Assembly (NCBI RefSeq): GCF_019219075.1
Contig: NZ_JAHUWJ010000018.1
Span: 1-64,000, forward strand
DNA: 64,000 bases
Source: Chitinophaga sp. sic0106
GTDB lineage: Bacteria; Bacteroidota; Bacteroidia; Chitinophagales; Chitinophagaceae
Direction of reading: 5' to 3'
Under the pieces are notes generated by a model. The model did no database searches, had not been told where the DNA came from, and saw nothing but the letters and a program-made list of their open reading frames with translations. The position numbers and the translations under genes are program-made. Shown here in pieces: positions 42,246-49,052 of this stretch; position 1 is the stretch's first letter, and each line of letters starts with the position of its first letter.

Positions 42246-43134
42246 TCACGCGGCATGGTTGTTTTTCTTCCGCGTGAATGTGGCAGCGATTGCGTTGCTG
42301 CACTTCCTGGCCATACAGCCCGACTTTGCAGACCTGTACAGCTATGCAGGCTATATTTATCCTGATATCATGGACTTATCAACCGATCAGGTAAGTCTTA
42401 CATTGGTGCGGTTACAGGAGTGGCTGCAACTCCAGCATATGGGTGTCAGTTATGAAACGTTGGTGTGGATATGCCGTATAGCCTATCCCGTTAGTCTGGT
42501 TTGTTTATTGCTGGGGTTACTGACCCGCGTTAATGCGCTGATAGCGCTGTTCCTGCAGTTGCTGCTGATCAAGTCCATTCACTTATATGAGTATGGGGTG
42601 GACGGCTATACGACGTTTGCACTTTTTTACTGTTGCATATTCCCGGTAGGTCGCGCTTACTCGCTGGATAACCGCTGGAGGCGCCGTACCGCTACACCCA
42701 ATGCCACTGCATTCTTGTTTTTGCTGCGGGCACACCTGAGCATTGCTTATTTCTTTTCTGGTTTTGATAAGATAATAGGGCCTACCTGGCGCAATGGCGA
42801 GGCACTCTGGAAAGCGCTGCACAGCCATAATTATTACAGCATGTTCAACCTCGACTTCCTCGCCGGTACGCCGTTTTTCCTTGTTTCTGGCTGGCTCACC
42901 GTAGCGCTGGAAATGGGATATATCGCAGGTATGAATAATCCTTATACCCGTAAATACTGGCTGGCAGGGATAGTAGCCCTGCATTTATTTATAGCGATGT
43001 TTATGGGCCTGTTCTTTTTTTCTGCTCTGCTGATTGTTTTAAATCTCTCCGCATACCTGGCACCTTATGTACGCCAGGAAAAATTGCCAGCTGAAAATCA
43101 ACCGAACACTTTTTTGAGAAATGCATCTATATAG
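42223..43134 (+). CDS. HTTM-domain membrane protein (vitamin-K-dependent carboxylase-like, SdpB-like)
   Basis: This is a 303-aa polytopic protein with six or more hydrophobic segments. The pattern FFRVNVAAIALLHFL at the start, then YGVDGYTTFALFYCCIFPVGRAYSLD, and LFLLRAHLSIAYFFSGFDKIIGPTWRNGEALWKAL is typical of the HTTM family. Known members include vitamin-K-dependent gamma-carboxylase and SdpB. It is the last gene of the coupled cluster and ends with a 37-bp convergent overlap with the esterase gene. Confidence 0.85.
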   Translation: MNNSAGINHAAWLFFFRVNVAAIALLHFLAIQPDFADLYSYAGYIYPDIMDLSTDQVSLTLVRLQEWLQLQHMGVSYETLVWICRIAYPVSLVCLLLGLLTRVNALIALFLQLLLIKSIHLYEYGVDGYTTFALFYCCIFPVGRAYSLDNRWRRRTATPNATAFLFLLRAHLSIAYFFSGFDKIIGPTWRNGEALWKALHSHNYYSMFNLDFLAGTPFFLVSGWLTVALEMGYIAGMNNPYTRKYWLAGIVALHLFIAMFMGLFFFSALLIVLNLSAYLAPYVRQEKLPAENQPNTFLRNASI

Positions 43135-44069
43135 TTTACCGTAGGGGTGAACCAGGGTTCAAAGAGGCAAAAGGTATGTGGTGTATTATCCAGCTCCTGT
43201 ACCTCGGTGTAGATGTGATGGGCTTTTAAGGTATCGATATAGTCATTGCGGCCGCCATGAAAGCGGGGAATGCTGCTGTTGATAAACAGGGTAGGAGGTG
43301 TGCCGGCGCCGGCATAGGTAAGCGCGGAGGCTTCGTACCACAGGGCGGGCTTTTCCGTTTTCGTATAGCCGAACCATTGGGTAGCGGCGGAAGGAGCTTT
43401 GCTGTCATTGCCTTCGGCTGATTCCGGGTGAATAAATGCCAATACGCCGTCAATACACACAATGGCCTGTACCCTGCTGGATACCTGTTGATTACCTGGC
43501 AGCGTGTCAAATTCCGGTTTGTTATTGGTGGCGCCGATGAGTGCTGCTAACTGTCCGCCGGCGGAAAATCCTGCGACAGCAATGCGGGAAGTATCTGTTT
43601 TCCAGCGGGCGGCATTGGCCTTTATCCAGCGGATGGCTGCCTTGAGGTCTGCCACTGCCGCAGGATAAAGTGCGTGTGTGGATAACCGGTAGGAAGCGGT
43701 ATAGCATACAAATCCTTTGGCGGCTAACTGTGCGGCCATGGCATGGTGTTGTTGCGGGTTCCCGCTGCGCCAGCCGCCACCGTGAATAATGAGTATGCCC
43801 GGCAAAGATTGATGCTTGCGGGCAGGGTAAAATACATCGATGTTGAGCCCGTTGGTATAGGGGATACCGGTTACCCTGGCGACTCCTTCAGGCAGGCTGT
43901 CCGCCGGAAACTTCATCTGCGGGAAGTTTTTCAGCGAATGCAAATAAGCGCTGTGATTGGTGAAAGATGTATCTGCCACCATGGTGAGGCCGGTAGTGCG
44001 CTGTGCGGCCAGGTGGGTGCTGCAAAAAAATACGGACAGCAGCAATAAGTATTTTAAATGTTGTTTCAT
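43098..44069 (-). CDS. secreted alpha/beta hydrolase (BD-FAE/esterase-lipase type)
   Basis: This 323-aa protein has a signal peptide (MKQHLKYLLLLSVFFCSTHLAAQ). GILIIHGGGWRSG supplies the oxyanion HGGGW motif, and VAGFSAGGQLA holds the nucleophile Ser. A later Asp in FINSSIPRFHGGRNDYID and His in DNTPHTFCLF could complete the triad. The fold class includes carboxylesterases and feruloyl esterases; the substrate cannot be read from sequence. It heads no clear operon; two small membrane genes lie upstream on the same strand. Confidence 0.9.
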   Translation of the reverse strand: MKQHLKYLLLLSVFFCSTHLAAQRTTGLTMVADTSFTNHSAYLHSLKNFPQMKFPADSLPEGVARVTGIPYTNGLNIDVFYPARKHQSLPGILIIHGGGWRSGNPQQHHAMAAQLAAKGFVCYTASYRLSTHALYPAAVADLKAAIRWIKANAARWKTDTSRIAVAGFSAGGQLAALIGATNNKPEFDTLPGNQQVSSRVQAIVCIDGVLAFIHPESAEGNDSKAPSAATQWFGYTKTEKPALWYEASALTYAGAGTPPTLFINSSIPRFHGGRNDYIDTLKAHHIYTEVQELDNTPHTFCLFEPWFTPTVNYIDAFLKKVFG

Positions 44070-44087
44070 AACGTGACCTCCAAAATA

Positions 44088-44447
44088 CTAAATTCTGCGA
44101 AGGCGTTGATGCACAAAATAATAAAATAGTCCACCGCCCAGATACGCTGCCGCGTCCAGGAGGTCAGGTGTATATCTCCCTGAAAACCTGGGCATGATTA
44201 CCTCAAACAATACCGTGGTGTATATGGCAATAAACAGGAGGTATACCAGCGGATATTGATAGGCTGGCTGCCGGATAATATATATACGTGTAACCGTAAG
44301 TGTTAGGTGTGCAATAGCAGGAACGGCGATGAAGTCCGTCAGCTGCCCGTTGATAAAAGGCAGTATGATGCCCGCCTGCCGGCAATAGTGAACGGCCAGC
44401 CATACCAGGCAATACCCTGTAAACAACGGATCAAACAGCTGCTTCAT
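44088..44447 (-). CDS. four-helix membrane protein
   Basis: This is a 119-aa protein with about four hydrophobic stretches (FTGYCLVWLAVHYC, FIAVPAIAHLTLTVTRIYII, YPLVYLLFIAIYTTVLFEVIM, LLDAAAYLGGGLFYYFV). The family is not recognised. It starts 3 bp after the 57-aa gene and probably shares its transcript. Both are divergent from a MarR regulator that may control them. Confidence 0.7.
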   Translation of the reverse strand: MKQLFDPLFTGYCLVWLAVHYCRQAGIILPFINGQLTDFIAVPAIAHLTLTVTRIYIIRQPAYQYPLVYLLFIAIYTTVLFEVIMPRFSGRYTPDLLDAAAYLGGGLFYYFVHQRLRRI

Positions 44448-44450
44448 CTC

Positions 44451-44624
44451 TTACATTACGAACATTACGGCTGCTGTTAATGCCAGTGTTACCAGGCTTA
44501 CCATCAGCGCGGTGAGAAAAAAAGCTCCGTTTTTAACCGCCCGTTTCGCCAGGCCGTCCCCCGGGTTGATGGGGAAAGCCATGGCACGCAGGCGCTGCCA
44601 GATCGTTTCCTGTTCTTCTTCCAT
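44451..44624 (-). CDS. small membrane protein, 57 aa
   Basis: The reading frame from ATG 44624 to TAA 44451 gives a cytoplasmic amphipathic part (MEEEQETIWQRLRAMAFPIN) and one hydrophobic helix (FFLTALMVSLVTLALTAAVMFVM). It ends 3 bp before the next gene. The composition, tight spacing and divergent MarR gene with an operator-like palindrome support it as real. Confidence 0.7.
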   Translation of the reverse strand: MEEEQETIWQRLRAMAFPINPGDGLAKRAVKNGAFFLTALMVSLVTLALTAAVMFVM

Positions 44625-44659
44625 GATTACTAATTTAGGTCAAATGTACTAATTTTATC

Positions 44660-44673
44660 CTTAGCCGCCTAAG
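44660..44673. promoter_or_regulatory. MarR-type operator-like palindrome
   Basis: CTTAG-CCGC-CTAAG lies midway between the divergent 57-aa gene and marR. TACCTTTG, a -7 element match, follows at 44687-44694, only 4 bp before the marR ATG, which suggests a leaderless marR mRNA repressed from this site. Confidence 0.5.
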
Positions 44674-44698
44674 CTGATAATATTATTACCTTTGCGGC

Positions 44699-45127
44699 AT
44701 GAAATCAGGAAAACCGAACAGCTCCATCAATGGCTTATTAGTAGAGATCTGTAAGATTAGAAGAAACAAGAGTAACGAATTATTATCAGGGGCAGGCATT
44801 CACGCAGGACAGGATATATTGTTGTATTATCTTGATTTGGAAGACGGGCAAACCGTATCGGCGCTGGTAGAAAAAATGGGTATTCAGCAAGGGACCATCG
44901 CCGCTATGATCGACAGAATGGTGAATGCTGGCATGATTACCAAGGAAAAAGACGAAAGTGACAAGCGTATTTCAAGGGTGTTCCTGACGAAGAAAGGAAA
45001 AGCGGCGCATCAGCAGGTGGCCGACTCCTGGCGGAAAATGGAGAGCATTACGGCGAAGGGATTGTCGCCCATTGAGCAGGCACAACTGATTACCCTGCTG
45101 GAAAAAGTGAAGGAAAATCTTTCTTGA
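44699..45127 (+). CDS. MarR-family transcriptional regulator
   Basis: This 142-aa protein has a typical MarR winged helix: VSALVEKMGIQQGTIAAMIDRMVNAGMITKEKDESDKRISRVFLTKKGKAAHQQ, with helices on both sides for dimerisation. It is divergent from two small membrane-protein genes with a palindrome between, so it probably represses them and itself. The ligand is unknown. Confidence 0.92.
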   Translation: MKSGKPNSSINGLLVEICKIRRNKSNELLSGAGIHAGQDILLYYLDLEDGQTVSALVEKMGIQQGTIAAMIDRMVNAGMITKEKDESDKRISRVFLTKKGKAAHQQVADSWRKMESITAKGLSPIEQAQLITLLEKVKENLS

Positions 45128-45171
45128 GAATGATTATTTTCGTGACATCATAAAATGTCCATTATCCGACT

Positions 45172-45627
45172 ATGCAACAATCTAAATGCCCCAGCTGTGG
45201 AGCGACTGTATTTGACCAGGCAAACGCCGGCAGTGATATACGTGAAATGGTGATCAATTGTCAGTACTGCGGATCACAGTTCACCGTTAGCAATCCAAAT
45301 TACAGGGACCCCCAGCCACAAAACGTCAGCTTTAGCTACAAAACGACCAATTTTACTTATACCGATAATTCCGGTACAAGCCGCGGAAATGGCTGGAAAG
45401 AAGCGGGTAAAGGCCAACACAAATTCACCAGTATAGCCGGTCAGATTCTGGCCTATATAGTAGCGGTACCGGCAGTGGTGTGCCTGCTTACCGGCCTTAT
45501 CATGTGGGAGCCTGGCGCCATCATTGGTGGCTTAATGTTAGGCGGTTTCTTCCTGTTTTTTTTCCTGCTGTCCAAAGCCAGTAAGCGGGAGTTGAAGCGC
45601 AGAGCAGAAATGGGAGAAACTCATTAA
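45172..45627 (+). CDS. zinc-ribbon membrane protein
   Basis: This is a 151-aa protein. The N-terminus has two CxxC knuckles (CPSCG and CQYCG) for one zinc. A polar linker (45-85) is followed by two adjacent hydrophobic helices (about 92-112 and 115-137) and a basic tail. Function unknown. A terminator hairpin follows. Confidence 0.8.
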   Translation: MQQSKCPSCGATVFDQANAGSDIREMVINCQYCGSQFTVSNPNYRDPQPQNVSFSYKTTNFTYTDNSGTSRGNGWKEAGKGQHKFTSIAGQILAYIVAVPAVVCLLTGLIMWEPGAIIGGLMLGGFFLFFFLLSKASKRELKRRAEMGETH

Positions 45628-45658
45628 AATGTATAATTCATTAGGTAAGATATTTGCA

Positions 45659-45692
45659 CAACAGCCATACCAGCGGCTGTTGTGTTTTTTTT
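45659..45692 (+). terminator. terminator after the zinc-ribbon gene
   Basis: CAACAGCC and GGCTGTTG form a perfect 8-bp stem with an 8-base loop followed by TGTTTTTTTT. Confidence 0.8.
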
Positions 45693-45722
45693 AGTATCAT
45701 TGTTTATTAACTATCGGAAATT

Positions 45723-47951
45723 ATGTCGCACAGATTATACCTGTATAACCTCGAACAAGTTCGGGAGCAGGCAGGAGCGGATGCATCCAACTCACCACTC
45801 GCTGCTTATGGCCATACCAACGAGCAGGTGCTCATGATGATGGAGTGGGGCTATGAACTGCCACCATTTTTTTATCCGCTGTTTGCGGGTGGTATCACCA
45901 TTGCGCCGCCGGTATATAACGGCACGGAAGGTGGTTTGTACGCACCTGCCGAACCAGGGAAGCAGGCGTTTGTTGAATTTTACAACTTCCTGGAAAAGCA
46001 TGTGGATACCTTAGTGGAAAATAAGGATGCCTTTGAAAATGCGAAAAAGAAACTCTTGCGTTTCTTCGAAAAAAAAGTGACACATGCCTGGTTTCACCTC
46101 GACGCCTGGGATGTATTTAACATGTCCGATGATGGTGCTGAAGGAAATCACGCAGCACAGGCGCAGGACCTGAAGTTGATCATTGAGCAAACGAATACGG
46201 TTATACGAAAAGCAATTGAGGCGGATAATCCGGATCTGCTGAATGAATGGCCGCCGGCAGAGGGCTACCGCTTTAACTTCCGGCAGCTCCTCAACGAAGT
46301 GGACTTCAACTATGGCTGGGCAGTGATCGAATCTGCTGTGATGGGCGATTACACCGGCCTGGAAATATTCATCGATAACGGTCTGCAAGGCCTTAAAAAT
46401 GAAGAGGACAATATTATTTTACCAGCTGAGTACACGGAGATATTTGAGTATCCCATCGGTGAGGAACTCGCATTGGTATTACATCAATCAGGAAAATACG
46501 GGTATGTAAACCGGCAAGGTGAACTGGCTATCCCTTGTCGGTACAGCGATGCCTACGACTTTGCAACAGGTTTTAGCCACATCGTAATGGACGGAAAAGC
46601 CGGCGTTATAAACGAACATGGCCACGCCACCATACCCGCCGTGTACGATGATGTGCATGTATTGAAATACGGCGTGTTTGCCGTGAAAAAGGCCGGAGAA
46701 TGGGCCCTTATGGGTGAACAGGAAAAAATACTGTTGCCATTCCAAACGGCCGAAGACGTTGGTATCGATGATAGTGGGCTGATCTACTTCTTCTTTAAAG
46801 TGGAAAAAGAAATCTGGTATTACTCTGATACCTTTCATTTCCTCTTAAAAGGACTGTCGGATAATATTGAAACGGAATCCGGCTGCTACCTGTTTACCAT
46901 TAAAAAAGAAATGGGGCTGCTTGGCACAACCGGAGAACAACTGATTCCTTTTGCGGAACAAACCATCCGGTACGACTATATGCTGGATGCCTTTATTGTG
47001 CAAAACCAGTCAGGTAGCGGATTGTATCATGCTACTCACGGATGGTTGCTGCCGGTGGAGCCAGGAAATATATTTGCCCTGCAAGCTAATCCGGGATCAG
47101 AAGGAGAGCGGCTGGCAGTAGTGCAGCAACAGGAAAATACCGGTTTATATGCCGTAGCCAATACTCCCCGTTGGGTAGCCATGCCCCGGTATAAGGGCTT
47201 CATCTTCCTGAAAGATAATTATGTGGGCTACAAAACGAGTGATGGCAAGTGGGGCGTAATGGATTATACCGGCAAGCTGATAACAGCGGGCGTGTATGAC
47301 TCCGTAAATGGTAAAGAAAATTGTCTCACCTATGGCATCGCCATCACTTTTTCAGGGGATGTTATTGGTTTGCTTCAGGGAGATGGAAATGTCCGCCCAT
47401 TGTCTGCCCGCGAGGTAGTGGATGAAATGTCCGTATACCCCGAATCCTTTTATACCAAAGATCAGCTGACGGCCTTAAAGAAAGCGTTACCGCTGGCAGA
47501 GCAGGCGTTAAACGAATATGCCCTCGGAAGTGAGGCACTGGATGCTGCCCGTTACGACGATGCCATTCCTCACTTTGAGCGCGCAGCCATGCTGAACTGC
47601 TTCGAAGCTCTTGCCGACCTTGGCTACATTTATGAGTTAAAAGAAGATTTTAAGAACGCGCTGAAATACTATCATCAGGCTGCCGGAAATGGCAACGCAT
47701 ATGCAAAATGGCGGCTGGGTGGCTTTTATACAGATGGTACCGGCGTCCAGCGTGATTTGCAGCAGGCTATGCAACTATACCAGGAGGCTGTGACTGAATT
47801 GCCGGAAGTACATGTGGATATCGCCATTCTTTACGCAGCTGATCCCTTCCTTGATCCGGCGGAAGTACAGCGCCATCTTGAACTGGCGAAGGAAGAAGGT
47901 GTAGCCACCGCAGATGAATACATTGATAAGTTTAAGCACCTTTGGAAATAA
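45723..47951 (+). CDS. WG-repeat protein with C-terminal Sel1/TPR-like repeats
   Basis: This is a 742-aa protein. Residues 1-220 are unassigned and helical. About 240-570 contain WG beta repeats (GKYGYVNRQGELAIPCRYSDAYDF, GKAGVINEHGHATIPAVYDDV, GKWGVMDYTGKLITAGVYDSV). The last 150 residues are Sel1-like repeats (ADLGYIYELKEDFKNALKYYHQAAGNGNAYAKWRLGGFYTDGTGV). No signal peptide is present, so it acts in the cytoplasm, probably as a protein-binding scaffold. It is followed by one base and then the Crp/Fnr gene start, so it may share the transcript. Confidence 0.85.
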   Translation: MSHRLYLYNLEQVREQAGADASNSPLAAYGHTNEQVLMMMEWGYELPPFFYPLFAGGITIAPPVYNGTEGGLYAPAEPGKQAFVEFYNFLEKHVDTLVENKDAFENAKKKLLRFFEKKVTHAWFHLDAWDVFNMSDDGAEGNHAAQAQDLKLIIEQTNTVIRKAIEADNPDLLNEWPPAEGYRFNFRQLLNEVDFNYGWAVIESAVMGDYTGLEIFIDNGLQGLKNEEDNIILPAEYTEIFEYPIGEELALVLHQSGKYGYVNRQGELAIPCRYSDAYDFATGFSHIVMDGKAGVINEHGHATIPAVYDDVHVLKYGVFAVKKAGEWALMGEQEKILLPFQTAEDVGIDDSGLIYFFFKVEKEIWYYSDTFHFLLKGLSDNIETESGCYLFTIKKEMGLLGTTGEQLIPFAEQTIRYDYMLDAFIVQNQSGSGLYHATHGWLLPVEPGNIFALQANPGSEGERLAVVQQQENTGLYAVANTPRWVAMPRYKGFIFLKDNYVGYKTSDGKWGVMDYTGKLITAGVYDSVNGKENCLTYGIAITFSGDVIGLLQGDGNVRPLSAREVVDEMSVYPESFYTKDQLTALKKALPLAEQALNEYALGSEALDAARYDDAIPHFERAAMLNCFEALADLGYIYELKEDFKNALKYYHQAAGNGNAYAKWRLGGFYTDGTGVQRDLQQAMQLYQEAVTELPEVHVDIAILYAADPFLDPAEVQRHLELAKEEGVATADEYIDKFKHLWK

Positions 47952-47952
47952 C

Positions 47953-48516
47953 ATGGAAAGCTTACTCACACAACTGACTAATATACACCATATCGGAGAT
48001 GATGCCCGGCTTGATTTAGAGGCGAGTCTCACCCGGATGGTGCTTCCTAAAAACGAATTGCTGATTACCGAAGGAAGAGTATGCCGGCACCTGTACTTTA
48101 TTGAATCCGGCAGCCTGCGCGGCTTCTATAACCAGGAGGGCAAGGAGGTAACGCACTGGTTTGGATTTGAAAGTGATTTTGTGACTTCGTTTCACAGCTT
48201 TATTACCGGGCAGCCTTCGGTAGAAAATATCCAGCTGATGGACGGTACTATATTATGGGCCATCACCAAAGAGGCGCTGACAGCCCTAATGAACAAGCAC
48301 CACGATATGGAACGCCTGGTGCGCAAATCTTATGAGCGTTACTATATACGCCTGGAAGAACGCTTTATCAACGCGCATTTCAAAACGGCTACCGAGCGCT
48401 ATGAGCAGCTGCTGGAGGAGTCGCCTCATATAATTGAAAAGGTACCCTTAGGCTACATTGCTTCTTACCTGGGCATTTCCCAGGAAACACTTAGCCGTGT
48501 CCGTAGTCGCCTTTAA
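47953..48516 (+). CDS. Crp/Fnr-family transcriptional regulator
   Basis: This is a 187-aa protein starting at ATG 47953. Residues 20-120 form a cyclic-nucleotide-binding-like beta barrel (GRVCRHLYFIESGSLRGFYNQEGKEVTHWFGFESDFVTSF). The C-terminal HTH ends PLGYIASYLGISQETLSRVRSRL, with the E-x-x-S-R recognition pattern that reads TTGA half-sites in FNR. No Fe-S cysteine cluster is visible, so the signal is not oxygen through an FNR-type cluster. A matching inverted repeat lies just downstream in front of the YiaA-like gene. Confidence 0.92.
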   Translation: MESLLTQLTNIHHIGDDARLDLEASLTRMVLPKNELLITEGRVCRHLYFIESGSLRGFYNQEGKEVTHWFGFESDFVTSFHSFITGQPSVENIQLMDGTILWAITKEALTALMNKHHDMERLVRKSYERYYIRLEERFINAHFKTATERYEQLLEESPHIIEKVPLGYIASYLGISQETLSRVRSRL

Positions 48517-48532
48517 CATTTGTTAAATTGGT

Positions 48533-48550
48533 TTTTGACTAATGTCAAAA
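48533..48550 (+). promoter_or_regulatory. Crp/Fnr-type binding site in front of the YiaA-like gene
   Basis: TTTTGAC-TAAT-GTCAAAA is a perfect inverted repeat of the FNR/DNR type (TTGAC-N4-GTCAA). A -7 element TAGCTTTG follows at 48571-48578. With a transcription start near 48584, the site centre lies about 42 bp upstream, the class II activation position. Confidence 0.7.
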
Positions 48551-48597
48551 GATATGCTGATGGCGGCTGGTAGCTTTGTATCATCAAATTTACCACT

Positions 48598-49020
48598 ATG
48601 GAACAAAGAAATCAGCAACAACCATCTGCCGCCTTCGTAGCCGCTGCCTGGGTAGCCTTATTTGCAGGTGTAAGCGCGTATATCATTGGCCTGGCTAATG
48701 TGGACATGGCTCTCAATGAAAAAGGATATTATTTCACCGTGCTCATGTTCGGCTTGTTTGCCGCCGTTTCTGTACAAAAATCTGTACGGGATCAGCTGGA
48801 AGGTATTCCGGTAACAAATATCTATTACGGGCTGGCCTGGTTTTCTACCTTGCTGGCGGTGGTGCTGCTAACGGTGGGATTATGGAACGCCGGACTTACC
48901 AAAAGTGAAAAGGGTTTCTATGCCATGTCGTTTACCCTTAGCCTGTTTGCTGCAATTGCAGTACAGAAAAACACCCGCGACAGTCGCCAGCAACCGAAAG
49001 ACCGGTTGAATGGCGAATAG
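48598..49020 (+). CDS. YiaA/YiaB-like inner membrane protein
   Basis: This 140-aa protein has two copies of a two-helix unit (AAFVAAAWVALFAGVSAYIIGLANVDMALNEKGYYFTVLMFGLFAAVSVQKSVRD and LAWFSTLLAVVLLTVGLWNAGLTKSEKGFYAMSFTLSLFAAIAVQKNTRD), matching the YiaAB two-helix domain. Function is unknown in all species. It is 81 bp downstream of the Crp/Fnr gene and has its own regulated promoter. Confidence 0.85.
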   Translation: MEQRNQQQPSAAFVAAAWVALFAGVSAYIIGLANVDMALNEKGYYFTVLMFGLFAAVSVQKSVRDQLEGIPVTNIYYGLAWFSTLLAVVLLTVGLWNAGLTKSEKGFYAMSFTLSLFAAIAVQKNTRDSRQQPKDRLNGE

Positions 49021-49052
49021 CGCCGGCCTGACATCCTGAAAGTGTTGTAATC

